Shown piece after piece: positions 52,003 through 61,572 of a DNA stretch of 64,000 nt; position 1 is the first letter of the stretch, and every line of letters begins with the position of its first letter. This stretch comes from Polaromonas sp. CF318 (GTDB taxonomy: Bacteria > Pseudomonadota > Gammaproteobacteria > Burkholderiales > Burkholderiaceae_C): the NCBI RefSeq assembly GCF_000282655.1, contig NZ_AKIV01000052.1:25011-89010 (forward strand), read 5' to 3'. The notes below the pieces were generated by a model. It made no database searches and was not told where the DNA came from. It saw nothing but the letters and a program-made list of their open reading frames with translations. A program made the position numbers and the translations under genes.

Positions 52003-52581
52003 ATGCGCCTGGGCCGCCCCTCCTTCAAAGTCCGCCTGCTGGTGATGCTGGCGGCGGTTCCCCTGATCACCTGGTTCGCGGTCAAGCCCGTGCGGGTGGT
52101 CGCGCCAAGCCTGGTGGGCGTGAGCTGCCTGAACGCGTCGGTCTGCGTTGACGACCCCACCCGGCTGGTGCAGGCCGCCGGCCTGTATGCGGAGGCCGTG
52201 GCGTTTGTGCCGGAGCTGCTGGGCCCCTTCAAAGGCAAGCCCCGCGTCATTTTTTGCGCGACGCAAGCCTGCGCCGACGCATTTGGCCTGGGTGCGCGCG
52301 CGGCGGTCACCGTGGGCACGATGGGTACGGTGATAGGCCCGCGCGCCTGGGAGTCTTTTTTTGTGCGCCACGAACTGATCCACCATGCGCAGGCCGAGCG
52401 CATCGGTACCCTGCGCCTGCTGTTTAAGCCGCAGTGGTTCGTGGAGGGCATGGCCTATGCGCTGAGCCAGGACCCGCGGCAGCCACTGACCGAACCCTTT
52501 GAAAGCCAGCGCAGGCGTTTCCTGGCCTGGTATGGCGCCGTCGGCCAGCAGGGACTGTGGCAGGCGGCCCGGGAGCTTTAG
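52003..52581 (+). CDS. Small membrane-anchored zinc metallopeptidase candidate
   Basis: 192 residues. An N-terminal hydrophobic segment (about 10-27) is an uncleaved anchor or signal peptide. The soluble part has HELIHH at 123-128, a zinc-binding HExxH, and WFVEGMAYAL at 145-154, in which E148 lies where a gluzincin third ligand would be. I do not recognise the family by name. It overlaps the end of the convergent araC gene by four bases. Activity is an inference from the motifs. Confidence 0.75.
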   Translation: MRLGRPSFKVRLLVMLAAVPLITWFAVKPVRVVAPSLVGVSCLNASVCVDDPTRLVQAAGLYAEAVAFVPELLGPFKGKPRVIFCATQACADAFGLGARAAVTVGTMGTVIGPRAWESFFVRHELIHHAQAERIGTLRLLFKPQWFVEGMAYALSQDPRQPLTEPFESQRRRFLAWYGAVGQQGLWQAAREL

Positions 52582-53480
52582 GCCAACTGCACTTGTTTCT
52601 GGAAATGGCTGGGCGGCTGGCCCATCGCCGCCTTGAACATCGCGGTGAAGGCGCTGTCGCTGGCATAACCGCTGGCCGCCGCCACGGCGCTGACCGACAG
52701 CCCGCGCGTGAGCAGGGGCAGGGCGTGGGCCAGGATGGCCTGCTGGCGCCACTGCTGGTAGCTCAGGCCCAGTTCGTCGCGGAACAGCCTGGCCACGGTG
52801 CGCTCGCTGGCGCCGGTGTCCGCCGCCCATTCGGCCAGCGTGGCCCGCTCGGACGGGGCATGCAGCACTGCCTCGCACAGGGCGCGCAGCCGCTTGTCGC
52901 CGGTTTGCGGGTGCGGCATGGGCACGCCCAGGGCCTGGATGTCGGCATGCGTGAGTTCGTCCAGCACCAGGCCGCTGAGCAGTTGCTCGCGCGTGGAGCT
53001 CAGCGGGCGTGTGGGCGAGGCGGCATCGAGGGCGCTGATCGATTCACGCAGCAGGGGCGACACCACCAGCACGCGGCAGCCACTCCAGCCCTTGGGTGTG
53101 GCACTGGCGTCGATGTAGAGCGTGCGGAACTCGGCGGCCTCCAGCACGGTGATGTGGTGCAGGGCGCCGGGTGCGATCCACACCGCGCGCGAGGGCGGCA
53201 CGATGTAGGTGATTTCGCCGCCGGCGCCGTCGCTCTCGGCCGTGACCTGCACGACGCCGGTGGCGCAGTAGGCCAACTGCGCCCAGGCGTGGGAATGCGG
53301 CTCGAAGTGGGTGTCGGCCGGCATGGAGCGGGCACGCACGCGCACCGGCCGCTTCGGGGTGGGTGTGAAGCTGTCGGTGTCGCCCACCGGCATCAGGCGA
53401 AGGCCGGGGTTACGCGCATGCTCAATGATCACTCGGGTGGTTTTGTCTGAAATTCGATGAATCATGGCTATTTGTCGCAT
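52578..53480 (-). CDS. AraC family transcriptional regulator
   Basis: A 300-residue regulator with an N-terminal cupin (HFEPHSHAWAQLAYCATG) and a C-terminal AraC/XylS double helix-turn-helix (about 205-295; the second recognition region is SAVAAASGYASDSAFTAMFKAAMGQPPSHF). ATG codons at 53480 and 53465 are both possible starts. It is divergent from an MFS transporter with only about 35-50 bp between the starts and probably controls it. Confidence 0.9.
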   Translation of the reverse strand: MRQIAMIHRISDKTTRVIIEHARNPGLRLMPVGDTDSFTPTPKRPVRVRARSMPADTHFEPHSHAWAQLAYCATGVVQVTAESDGAGGEITYIVPPSRAVWIAPGALHHITVLEAAEFRTLYIDASATPKGWSGCRVLVVSPLLRESISALDAASPTRPLSSTREQLLSGLVLDELTHADIQALGVPMPHPQTGDKRLRALCEAVLHAPSERATLAEWAADTGASERTVARLFRDELGLSYQQWRQQAILAHALPLLTRGLSVSAVAAASGYASDSAFTAMFKAAMGQPPSHFQKQVQLA

Positions 53481-53513
53481 TTCAGCAGGCGAGGCCAATA
53501 CTACGATAGCGCC

Positions 53514-54773
53514 ATGAATACTTCAAGCACCGTGGCCGCAGCCGCCGGCAACGCGATTTCACTCAAGCAGGACGCCAGCGTGATCGGCCTGGTCGGCACG
53601 GCCCACCTGATCAGCCACTTCAGCCAGCTGCTGCTGGCGCCGCTGTTTCCCTGGCTCAAGGAAGCCTTCAACGTCAGCTATGCCGAGCTCGGCTTTCTGA
53701 TGACCCTCTTTTTTGTCGTGTCGTGCGCGGTGCAGGCGATGTCGGGTTTTGTGGTGGACCGCTTCGGCCCGCGCCCCATCCTGTTCGGCGGCCTGAGCCT
53801 GCTGGGCCTGGCGGCCTTCGGTTATTCCATCAGCACCAGCTACTGGATGCTGGCCGGCTTTGCCGTGATCGCCGGCATCGGCAACGGCGTTTTCCATCCG
53901 GTCGACTACACGCTGCTCAACCGCAAGGTCAGCGCGCCGCGCCTGGGCCATGCCTACAGCGTGCACGGCATCACCGGCAGCCTGGGCTGGGCGCTGGCCC
54001 CGGCCATGCTGGTGCCGCTGACCTTCGCGTTTTCCTGGCGCGTGGCGCTGGCCTGCGCGGGTGTGCTGGCCTTTGTGGTGCTGGCGGTGCTGGTGGCCAA
54101 CCGCGACAAGCTGACGCTGACCGTGACGGCGCCGGCCAAGGGCGCGCCGGCGGCCGACAGCTCGCTGGGCTTCTTGAAGATTCCCGCGGTCTGGATGTGT
54201 TTTGCCTTTTTCTTCTGGTACGCCATCGTGCTCAGCGTGGTGCAGGCCTTCGCGCCCGAGGCCGCGCGCCACCTGCATGAGGTGCCGCTGCCGCTGGTTG
54301 CCATCTGCCTCACTATTTACATGGTGTGCAGCGCCGGCGGCATGGTGTTTGGCGGTTTTCTCGCCTCGGACCCGGCGCGCTGCGAGCGTATCGTGGGCGT
54401 GGGTTTTGGCGTGGCGGCCGTGTTCGCGCTGCTGCTGGCCCTGGGCAGCTACCCGGCCTGGGTGGTGCCCGTGCTGTTCGGTGTCATGGGTTTTGCCTCG
54501 GGCATTGCCGGGCCGTCGCGCGACCTGCTGGTCAAGCGCTCCACGCCCGAAAACGCTTCGGGCCGCGTCTATGGCGTGGTCTATGCGGGCCTGGACATTG
54601 GCCAGGCTGTCTCGCCGCTGGTCTTCGGCGCGATGATGGACCACGGCCAGTACCGCGGCGTGCTGCTGGGCCTGGCGCTGATGCAGGGCGTGCTGATCGC
54701 CAGCGCCTTCAATGTGCGGCGTGTGCGCCGTACGGCGCTGCCGGTGGCGGGCCAGGTGCCGACGGCCGTCTAG
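53514..54773 (+). CDS. Major facilitator superfamily transporter
   Basis: A 419-residue inner-membrane transporter with about 12 helices. The loop 2-3 motif is a variant of the G-x-x-x-D-R-x-G-R MFS signature (GFVVDRFGPRPILFGG). The N-terminal cytoplasmic stretch is short. The gene pairs with a divergent AraC regulator, a setting common for drug or metabolite exporters. The substrate cannot be predicted. Confidence 0.9.
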   Translation: MNTSSTVAAAAGNAISLKQDASVIGLVGTAHLISHFSQLLLAPLFPWLKEAFNVSYAELGFLMTLFFVVSCAVQAMSGFVVDRFGPRPILFGGLSLLGLAAFGYSISTSYWMLAGFAVIAGIGNGVFHPVDYTLLNRKVSAPRLGHAYSVHGITGSLGWALAPAMLVPLTFAFSWRVALACAGVLAFVVLAVLVANRDKLTLTVTAPAKGAPAADSSLGFLKIPAVWMCFAFFFWYAIVLSVVQAFAPEAARHLHEVPLPLVAICLTIYMVCSAGGMVFGGFLASDPARCERIVGVGFGVAAVFALLLALGSYPAWVVPVLFGVMGFASGIAGPSRDLLVKRSTPENASGRVYGVVYAGLDIGQAVSPLVFGAMMDHGQYRGVLLGLALMQGVLIASAFNVRRVRRTALPVAGQVPTAV

Positions 54774-54887
54774 GCGTCGGCCCAAAACCTGGCCAGGCAA
54801 CGGCCAGTGTGCGCAACAGCAACGGTTTTCGGGTGGAGTTGTGCACGCCCATGGCCTGAAAAGGAGGCCAGGCCTATACTGATTTGC

Positions 54888-55664
54888 ATGACCCACACCC
54901 GGTATGCGATGGCCTTTTCAGCTCGTACCCTGTTGGGTGCAGGGAGCCTGCTGCCCCTGCTGGCCGCCGCGCAGATCGCGCCGCTGAAATACGAATTGAC
55001 CGGCGACCTGGGCGGCGCCGTTTACGGCACACAAAGCGTGATCCGCAGCAAGGGCAGTGAAACCCGTTTGCTGCCCTACGGTTTTTTTGACTACGGCCGC
55101 CTTGCCGTGCGTGTGGACACCCTGAGCCTGAAGACCGTGAAGTTCGGCTACGGCTACCTGGAGTTCGCGGGCCGCGTCAGCCAGGACGGCTGGCGCGCCG
55201 ACACCGCCGCGCTGTCGGGCCTCAAAGACCGCAAGACCCCGATTCCGCTGGGCATAGGCACTTTCCAGGAAACGCCATACGGCGCCTTGTTTCTGAACGC
55301 CTTTGTCGACGCCAACAAGTCGCACGGCAGCCTGCTGGAGGCCACGTACGCGGCGGAATTCAAGGTGGGAAGCTGGTCCTTCTTTCCGCAGCTGGGGCTG
55401 GAATACAGCAACGCCAAATACAACAACTACCTGTATGGCGTCAGCGCGGCGGAGTCCGCCGCCAGCGGCTTCTCGGTCTACAGCGCCGGCGCCTCGACGT
55501 CCCCGGTGCTGGGGCTGGGCGTGGATGTGCCGCTGGGCGAACCCTGGACGCTGACCATGCAACTGCGCCGCAAATGGCTGGATTCCTCGGTGCGCAACAG
55601 TCCGCTGCTCAGCCGTCGCACGCAGGATACCGGTTATATCGCCGTGTCCTACCGGTTCAGGTAG
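54888..55664 (+). CDS. MipA/OmpV family outer-membrane protein
   Basis: 258 residues. A signal peptide (about 1-30, ending LLAAAQ) precedes a beta-barrel-type domain with alternating aromatic strands and a C-terminal SYRFR, ending like an outer-membrane protein with a terminal aromatic residue near the end. KYELTGDLGGAVYG and the DYGRLAVRVDTLSL segment fit the MipA/OmpV family. A strong AAGGAGG lies 23 bases upstream of the ATG, farther than usual. Its function is not known. Confidence 0.82.
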   Translation: MTHTRYAMAFSARTLLGAGSLLPLLAAAQIAPLKYELTGDLGGAVYGTQSVIRSKGSETRLLPYGFFDYGRLAVRVDTLSLKTVKFGYGYLEFAGRVSQDGWRADTAALSGLKDRKTPIPLGIGTFQETPYGALFLNAFVDANKSHGSLLEATYAAEFKVGSWSFFPQLGLEYSNAKYNNYLYGVSAAESAASGFSVYSAGASTSPVLGLGVDVPLGEPWTLTMQLRRKWLDSSVRNSPLLSRRTQDTGYIAVSYRFR

Positions 55665-55685
55665 GCGGTCCCCGCAAGGGTTGCT

Positions 55686-56564
55686 TTAAACCGCTGACTT
55701 GTGCCGCGCAATGCAGGTGTCCAATACCTCGTCGCTGCCGCGCTGCCACCAGTTGCCCGTCGAAAAAATCTCCACCTCGCTGTAACCCGCGAAGCCCTGG
55801 GCTTCCACCCAGCCGCGGATTTTCGGGATGTCGATCACACCGTCGCCCATCATGCCGCGATCGTTGAGCAGATCGGTGGTCGGTGTCAGCCAGTCGCAGA
55901 CGTGAAAGGCCAATAGCCGTTCCTTGCCGGCGCGCTTGATCTGGGCTTCGAGCTTGGGATCCCACCAGACGTGGTAGACATCCACGGCCACGCCAAGCGC
56001 ACCCGTGTTGGCTGGGTCCAGCGCATCGCAGACGTCCAGCGCGTGCTCCATCGTGTTGATGCAGGCGCGGTCAGCGGCGTACATAGGGTGCAGCGGTTCG
56101 ATGGCCAGCGGCATTTTGCAAGCCCTGGCGTAGTCCAGCAAAGCGGCAATGCCGTCATGCACCTGGCTGCGCGACAGCGCGATGTCCTTGTGCGCCGCCT
56201 TGCCGGCCAGCGCGCCGGGCAGGCCGCCCACCACCAGCACCAGGCAGGCGGCGTTCAGCTCGCAGGCCTCGTCGACGGCGCGGCGGTTGTCCTCGTGCGC
56301 GGCTTTGAGGCCCGCCGCGTCCGCCGCGGGAAACATGCCGCCGCGGCAGTAGCCCGAGAGCTGCATCCCGTGGGTTTTGACCAGCTTTGAAATGAGCGGC
56401 AGGCCGGCGGCCGCCACCTGGTCGCGCCAGGGCGACACAGCGCGTATGCCGCGCGCGGCGCAGGCTTGCAGGATGTCCGCCAGAGGCTGCTCGACGCCCC
56501 GGTTTTTGCGCACGGTCGCGGTGTTGATGGAGAGCCAGCGGTGGTCTTGCGAAAAGTCTCTCAT
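55686..56564 (-). CDS. Sugar phosphate isomerase/epimerase-like TIM barrel
   Basis: A 292-residue xylose isomerase-like TIM barrel. Metal ligand candidates are the Glu in AIEPLHP, the Asp in AVDVYHVWWDP, the His in LAFHVCDW and the Glu in GYSEVEIFS, the usual E-D-H-E set. Members isomerise hydroxypyruvate, keto-sugars or inosose. Last gene of the catabolic operon; its ATG overlaps the stop of the upstream reductase gene. Its place beside a HIBADH-like reductase suggests a hydroxypyruvate/tartronate semialdehyde-type step. Confidence 0.85.
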   Translation of the reverse strand: MRDFSQDHRWLSINTATVRKNRGVEQPLADILQACAARGIRAVSPWRDQVAAAGLPLISKLVKTHGMQLSGYCRGGMFPAADAAGLKAAHEDNRRAVDEACELNAACLVLVVGGLPGALAGKAAHKDIALSRSQVHDGIAALLDYARACKMPLAIEPLHPMYAADRACINTMEHALDVCDALDPANTGALGVAVDVYHVWWDPKLEAQIKRAGKERLLAFHVCDWLTPTTDLLNDRGMMGDGVIDIPKIRGWVEAQGFAGYSEVEIFSTGNWWQRGSDEVLDTCIARHKSAV

Positions 56565-57475
56565 GGCGAAGTTTGATTCGGGTCGGTTGGAGGAGGCGCG
56601 GTTTTGCGCCGGCGCAGTTCGCGGATGATGGCCGCGTTGTCGAGTTCACCGTCGCCGGCGGCGACGGCCGCGCGCAGCAGGGCCGCATGCGCTTGGGACA
56701 GGGGCAGTTCCTGCCCGGCGGCCGAGGCACTGTCAATCATCAGGGCCAGGTCCTTGAGGTGCTGGCGTATGCGCGAATGCGGCGCGAAGTCGCCGTCCAC
56801 CATCATCCGGCCCTTGGCCTGCGCCGCGCCGGAGGTCGCCGGGCTGGCCAGCACCAGCGCCAGGAATTGTTCAGGTGCAATGCCCAGGCTTTCGGCGAAG
56901 ACCATGCCTTCGGCCAATGCCGCCCGGTTCAGGCCCAGTACCAGGTTGGTGGCCAGCTTGGCCCTGGCCCCCATGCCGGCGCCGCCCACGTGGAAACGCT
57001 GGCCGGCCATGGCGGCCAGCACGGCTTCGCATTGCCGCAAGGCCTGGGTTTCGCCGCCCAGCAGCAGCGTGGCCTCGCCCGCGGCGATCTGCTGGCTGGA
57101 GCCCGACAGCGGTGCTTCGATGAAGGCAATGCCGCGCGCCGTGAGTCGCGCGGCCAGCGCCTGGAGTTCATGTGGTGTGCCGGTGGAGCAGTCGATGATG
57201 CTGCGAACGCCGGGGACGGACAGCAGGCCTTCGGGCCCTTCCACCACGCTGAGCACATCAGCGGTATCAAACACGGCCAGCACCACGCAGGAGGCCGCGC
57301 CGGCAACCTCGGCCAGGGATGCGGCCTGGCGTCCTCCCTGGCCTGCCAGCGCGGCACGGGCTTCTTCGCGCAGGTCAAAGCCCGTGACTTCAAAGCCGGC
57401 AGCCATCAGGCGCCGCGCGAGCGCCGTGCCGACCAGGCCCAGGCCGACGATGCCTATGGAGTCTTTCGCTGCCAT
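56561..57475 (-). CDS. 3-hydroxyisobutyrate dehydrogenase family reductase
   Basis: A 304-residue NAD(P)-dependent beta-hydroxyacid dehydrogenase. The Rossmann motif is GIVGLGLVGTALARRL, the substrate motif is PLSGSSQQIAAGEATLL, and the catalytic lysine is in GAGMGARAKLATN. The family includes tartronate semialdehyde reductase and 3-hydroxyisobutyrate dehydrogenase. Second from last in the operon. The ATG giving MAAKDSIGIVG was chosen. The substrate is not determined by sequence alone. Confidence 0.9.
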   Translation of the reverse strand: MAAKDSIGIVGLGLVGTALARRLMAAGFEVTGFDLREEARAALAGQGGRQAASLAEVAGAASCVVLAVFDTADVLSVVEGPEGLLSVPGVRSIIDCSTGTPHELQALAARLTARGIAFIEAPLSGSSQQIAAGEATLLLGGETQALRQCEAVLAAMAGQRFHVGGAGMGARAKLATNLVLGLNRAALAEGMVFAESLGIAPEQFLALVLASPATSGAAQAKGRMMVDGDFAPHSRIRQHLKDLALMIDSASAAGQELPLSQAHAALLRAAVAAGDGELDNAAIIRELRRRKTAPPPTDPNQTSP

Positions 57476-57479
57476 GGTT

Positions 57480-58181
57480 TCACGCCGCGAGCGACGCGCC
57501 TCCGCAGATCTGGATGTCCTGGCCGGTGATGGCCGCGGCATCGGTCGAGAGCAGGAAGGTGACCAGCGCGGCGATCTCTCCCGGCTGGATCAGCCGGCCC
57601 AGGGGCGGCAGTTTGGGCGGGACCGCAGCGCGCGCCGGGTCGGCGAGCATGGCGGTTTCGGTGGCCGCCGGGGACACCACGTTGACGGTCACGCCCGAAG
57701 CCGCGGTTTCCGCGGCCCAACTGCGCGCCAGGGCCACCAGCGCCGCCTTGGTCGCCGCGTACTGGCTGCGGCCGGCCATGCCGCGCGCCACGCGGCTGCC
57801 GACCAGTACCACACGGCCTGCGCCGGCCTGCGCCATGGCGGGGACCACCAGGTTGGCGATGCGCGTGACCGCATCGACATGAAGTTGCCACATCAGTTGC
57901 GAATCTTCATTGGACAGCGTGCCCAGCCGGCCCACGCGCAGCACGCCGGCCGCGTGGACCAGGGCCTGCACGGCGCCTGCCGAGCGTACCGCGCGCTCCG
58001 TGGCCTCGGTATGGCACAGGTTAACTTCGGTGGAGGAAAACGCCGGATGCACGATGCGCGCAGGCGCCAGGTCCAGTCCGACGACGTCCCAACCCTGGTC
58101 AAGCAGTGCTTGCGCAATGGCCAGGCCAATGCCGGAGCTGCTGCCCGTGACCAGCGCGCGTCTCACATCTTCAGTGGCCAT
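57480..58181 (-). CDS. Short-chain dehydrogenase/reductase
   Basis: A 233-residue classical SDR. TGSSSGIGLAIAQALL binds the cofactor, and the YAATKAALV motif provides Tyr and Lys, with Ser in VLVGSRVARG. The C-terminus ends in the usual ITGQDIQICGGASL. It would oxidise or reduce a hydroxyl in the operon's substrate. It is 11 bp after the Bug gene and 4 bp before the reductase gene. Confidence 0.92.
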   Translation of the reverse strand: MATEDVRRALVTGSSSGIGLAIAQALLDQGWDVVGLDLAPARIVHPAFSSTEVNLCHTEATERAVRSAGAVQALVHAAGVLRVGRLGTLSNEDSQLMWQLHVDAVTRIANLVVPAMAQAGAGRVVLVGSRVARGMAGRSQYAATKAALVALARSWAAETAASGVTVNVVSPAATETAMLADPARAAVPPKLPPLGRLIQPGEIAALVTFLLSTDAAAITGQDIQICGGASLAA

Positions 58182-58192
58182 GGTTGTGCATG

Positions 58193-59158
58193 TTATTCGA
58201 CACGGATGTTGCCGTCGGTGATGATCTTCTGTGAGCGCGCCATGTCGCTGTTCTGGAATTTCGCGAAGTCCTCCGGCGTGCCGGGTGTCAGCACCAGGCC
58301 TTGCTGGAGAAGTTTCTCGCGCATGTCGCTTGCCAGCGCCTTGTTGGTTTCGGCGTTGAGTTTCTGCGTGATGTCCGCCGGCAATTTTGCCGGGCCCCAC
58401 AGGCCGTACCAGCTGTAAAACTCATAGCCGGGAATCGTCTCTGCCACGGTCGGCACGTCAGGCAGGTTGGGCACGCGCTTGTCGCCGGTGATGGCAACGA
58501 CGCGCAGCAGGCCGCTCTTGTGGTACTGCAGCGAGCCGAGGATGGGGTCGATAAAACCGTCGATCTGGCCGCCGATCAGATCCTGGAACGCGGGCGCCGT
58601 TCCCTTGTAGGGCACCACGGTGTATTCGATGCCGCCGGCGCGCTTGAGCAATTCGGTTGACAGGTGGCCGGCAGAGCCGATGGAGCCGACCGCAAACGTC
58701 ATCTTGCCGGGGTTGGCCTTGGCGTGGGCAATCAGCGACTTCACGTCGGTGATCGGCAGGTTCTTGTTGATGGCAATCGACAAGGGCGCCTTGGCGACCA
58801 GCGAGACGGGCGTGAAGTCTTTCACCACACCGTAGGGCACCGACTTCATGGTCATGGGTGCGGTGGTGAAAGTGGAAGCATTGAAGAGCAGGGTGTAGCC
58901 GTCTGCAGGCGCCTGCGCGACCACATGCGCACCGATGGTGCCGTTGCCGCCCGCGCGGTTTTCCACCACAAAGGGCTGGCCCATCTGCTCACCGAGCTTC
59001 TGCGCCAGCTGCCGGCCCACCGCATCCAGCGTGCCGCCGGGCGGGAAGGGGATGATGACCTTGACGGGGCGGCTGGGATAGGCCTGCGCGGCGGCGCCAA
59101 AGGCGGCGGCTGCGAGGCCGACGGCCAGGCCGGCCTTGAGGAAAGTGCGTGTCTTCAT
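58193..59158 (-). CDS. Bug family solute-binding protein (TctC-like), first copy
   Basis: A 321-residue periplasmic receptor with a signal peptide (ending FGAAAQAYPSRPVK). VIIPFPPGGTLDAVGRQLAQKL and VENRAGGNGTIGA are the Bug/TctC signatures. Such proteins bind carboxylates and related small molecules for tripartite tricarboxylate transporters, but no TctA/TctB genes are nearby. It lies between the DUF993 and SDR genes of the operon. Confidence 0.93.
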   Translation of the reverse strand: MKTRTFLKAGLAVGLAAAAFGAAAQAYPSRPVKVIIPFPPGGTLDAVGRQLAQKLGEQMGQPFVVENRAGGNGTIGAHVVAQAPADGYTLLFNASTFTTAPMTMKSVPYGVVKDFTPVSLVAKAPLSIAINKNLPITDVKSLIAHAKANPGKMTFAVGSIGSAGHLSTELLKRAGGIEYTVVPYKGTAPAFQDLIGGQIDGFIDPILGSLQYHKSGLLRVVAITGDKRVPNLPDVPTVAETIPGYEFYSWYGLWGPAKLPADITQKLNAETNKALASDMREKLLQQGLVLTPGTPEDFAKFQNSDMARSQKIITDGNIRVE

Positions 59159-59216
59159 GGTTGTCTCCAGAGATCGTAAAAATAGACTCGGGGAAGCTCT
59201 TGTGGCTTCTTTTTGG

Positions 59217-60398
59217 TTACTCGATGCCGTGTAGCGCCAGTAGCGTTTTCATGCGTCTCACGGCCAGTTCAGGTTGCTCCAGCAGGTTGGCCGCATCGGC
59301 CAGCCGAAACAGTTCCGCAAAGTGCTGCAGCGAACGCGTGCTCTGCTGCCCGCCCACCATGGTGAAGTGGCTTTGGTGGCCGTTGAGCCAGGCCATGAAG
59401 ACCACGCCAGTTTTGTAAAACCGCGTGGGCGCGGCAAAGATGTGGCGCGACAGCGGCACGGTGGGGCCCAGGATGGCGTGGAATTTCTCAATATGGCCCT
59501 GTGCCAGTTCGCCGAGTGCCACGCTGGCGGCGGGTGCGATGGCGTCGAAGATGCCCAGCAAGGCATCGCTTTGGCCGTGCGTCGTTTCCTTGCCGAAACC
59601 GTCGCCGGCAATCAGCTCGGCGTAGTTGAAGTCGTCGCCGGTGTACATGCGCACGCCGGCCGGCAGCCTGCGGCGCATCGCGATTTCCTTGTCCTTGTCG
59701 AGCAGCGAGATCTTGATGCCGTCAACCTTGCCGGCGTGGGCGTTGATGATGCCGAGCGCCGTGTCCATGGCTTTTTCCACATCGCCGCTGCCCCAGTAGC
59801 CCGCCAGGGCCGGGTCGAACATGTCGCCCAGCCAGTGCAGCACCACGGGCTGCCTGGCCTGGCTCAGGATGCGGTCGTAGACACGTTCGTAGTCGGCCGG
59901 GCTTGTGGCCACGCGGGCCAGCGCGCGGCTGGCCATGAGGATCAGCTTGCCGCCGAGTTTTTCAATCGCCGCCATCTGCTCTTCGTAGCCGCGGATGACC
60001 TCGTCTACGGTCTTGACGTTTTCCAGCACCAGGTGGTCGGTGCCGCAACCGGAAGCAACGAGCGCGCCCGGCACGTCTTTGGCCGCGTCCAGCGAGCGGC
60101 GTACCAGCTCCAGCGAGGTCGGCCAGTCCAGGCCCATGCCGCGCTGGGCGGTGTCCATGGCTTCGGCCACGCCCAGGCCCAGCGACCACAGGTGACGGCG
60201 GTAGGCGATGGTGGTGTCCCAGTCGATGGCGCAGGCCAGCCACGGGTCCACCGCCGCCAGCGGATCGGCCACCACATGCGCGGCGGAATAGGCGATGCGG
60301 TTGAATTTCAGCCCGGCAGCAGGTTTGACGGGCGCGCTGCCGCGCAGGGTGTAGGGCTTGAGGCCGCCGGCCTGGGGCAAGGTCAGTGTCAGTGCCAT
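59217..60398 (-). CDS. DUF993 dihydrodipicolinate synthase-like protein
   Basis: A 393-residue protein of the DHDPS-like DUF993 family, longer than ordinary DapA-type aldolases. The lysine in VDGIKISLLDKD (near residue 233) is at the expected Schiff-base position. VVLHWLGDMFDPALAGYWGSGDVEKAM is the most characteristic stretch. It probably performs a retro-aldol or dehydratase step on the operon's substrate. It starts 10 bp after the Gfo/Idh/MocA gene stop, so it is tightly coupled. Confidence 0.85.
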   Translation of the reverse strand: MALTLTLPQAGGLKPYTLRGSAPVKPAAGLKFNRIAYSAAHVVADPLAAVDPWLACAIDWDTTIAYRRHLWSLGLGVAEAMDTAQRGMGLDWPTSLELVRRSLDAAKDVPGALVASGCGTDHLVLENVKTVDEVIRGYEEQMAAIEKLGGKLILMASRALARVATSPADYERVYDRILSQARQPVVLHWLGDMFDPALAGYWGSGDVEKAMDTALGIINAHAGKVDGIKISLLDKDKEIAMRRRLPAGVRMYTGDDFNYAELIAGDGFGKETTHGQSDALLGIFDAIAPAASVALGELAQGHIEKFHAILGPTVPLSRHIFAAPTRFYKTGVVFMAWLNGHQSHFTMVGGQQSTRSLQHFAELFRLADAANLLEQPELAVRRMKTLLALHGIE

Positions 60399-60408
60399 GG
60401 CGTGCCCC

Positions 60409-61572
60409 TCAAACCTTCAGCGGCGGCACGTCGATCCAGCGCCGCTCTTTCCAGCTTTGCAGGGCCGCCTCGACCAGCTGCACGCCCTTGGCGCCTTCGG
60501 GCAGCGTCCACTTGTAGGGCTCGTTCTCGACCACGTGGCGTATGAAGTGCTCCCACTGGATCTTGAAGCCGTTGTCGTAGGTTTGCGAGTCCGGCACTTC
60601 CTGCCATTGGTCGAAGAAATTCATCATCTGCTTCTCGTCGGGGTTCCACACCGGTCGCGGCGTGGTCACGCGCGACTGGGCGCGGCAGCTCGACAGGCCC
60701 GCCACGGCCGAGCCGTGCGTGCCGTCGACGTGGAAGGTGACCAGGTCGTCGCGGCGCACGCGGGTGGCCCAGGACATATTCATCTGGGCGATCACGGGCT
60801 CGCCGTTGTGGCCGACCAGCTCAGCCGTGGCGTAGGCGGCGTCGTCGGCGGTGGCCTTGTAGGGCTTGCCGGCTTCGTCCCAGCGCTGGGGAATATGGGT
60901 GGCGCCTATGCAGGAGACGGACTTGACCTCGCCGAACAGGTTGTCCAGCACATAGCGCCAGTGGCACATCATGTCCAGGATCATCCCGCCGCCGTCTTCG
61001 CTGCGGTAGTTCCAGCTGGGGCGCTGGATGGGCTGCAGGTCGCCCTCGAACACCCAGTAACCGAACTCCAGGCGCACCGACAGCATCTTGCCGAAGAAGC
61101 CGGCGCGGCGCAGCATGTCGAGCTTGCGCAGGCCGGGCAGGAAGAGCTTGTCCTGCACTGCACCGTGTTTGAGGCCCGATTTTTCAGCCAGGCGGGCGAT
61201 CTCGACGGCTTCGTTGAGGTTGGTGGCGATGGGCTTTTCGCAGTAGACGTGTTTGCCGGCGCGTATGGCTTTGGCCAGCAGGGTGGGGCGCATCTGCGTG
61301 GTGCCGGCATCGAAGAAGATCGTGTCGTCCTTGCTCTTGAGCGCTTCGTCGAGGTCGGTGCCCCAGCGCGAGAGGCCGTGGGCCTTGGCCAGGGCTTCGA
61401 TCTTTTCAGCGTTGCGGCCGACCAGGATGGGGTCGGGCATGACCTTGTCTCCGTTGGAGAGCGTCACGCCGCCTTGTTTGCGTATCGCGACGATGGAGCG
61501 GATCAGGTGCTGGTTCATGCCCATGCGTCCGGTGACGCCGTGCATGATGATTCCTAGTCGTTGGGTGGCCAT
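60409..61572 (-). CDS. Gfo/Idh/MocA family oxidoreductase
   Basis: 387 residues. The nucleotide-binding part has IMHGVTGRMGMNQHL, the EKPIATN motif is conserved, and the C-terminal alpha/beta domain has GGGMILDMMCHWRYVLDN. Members oxidise polyols, sugars, glycosides or inositols. The ATG giving MATQRLGIIMHG was chosen; an upstream extension of about 70 codons was rejected because it overlaps the Bug gene. Second gene of the operon. Confidence 0.9.
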   Translation of the reverse strand: MATQRLGIIMHGVTGRMGMNQHLIRSIVAIRKQGGVTLSNGDKVMPDPILVGRNAEKIEALAKAHGLSRWGTDLDEALKSKDDTIFFDAGTTQMRPTLLAKAIRAGKHVYCEKPIATNLNEAVEIARLAEKSGLKHGAVQDKLFLPGLRKLDMLRRAGFFGKMLSVRLEFGYWVFEGDLQPIQRPSWNYRSEDGGGMILDMMCHWRYVLDNLFGEVKSVSCIGATHIPQRWDEAGKPYKATADDAAYATAELVGHNGEPVIAQMNMSWATRVRRDDLVTFHVDGTHGSAVAGLSSCRAQSRVTTPRPVWNPDEKQMMNFFDQWQEVPDSQTYDNGFKIQWEHFIRHVVENEPYKWTLPEGAKGVQLVEAALQSWKERRWIDVPPLKV

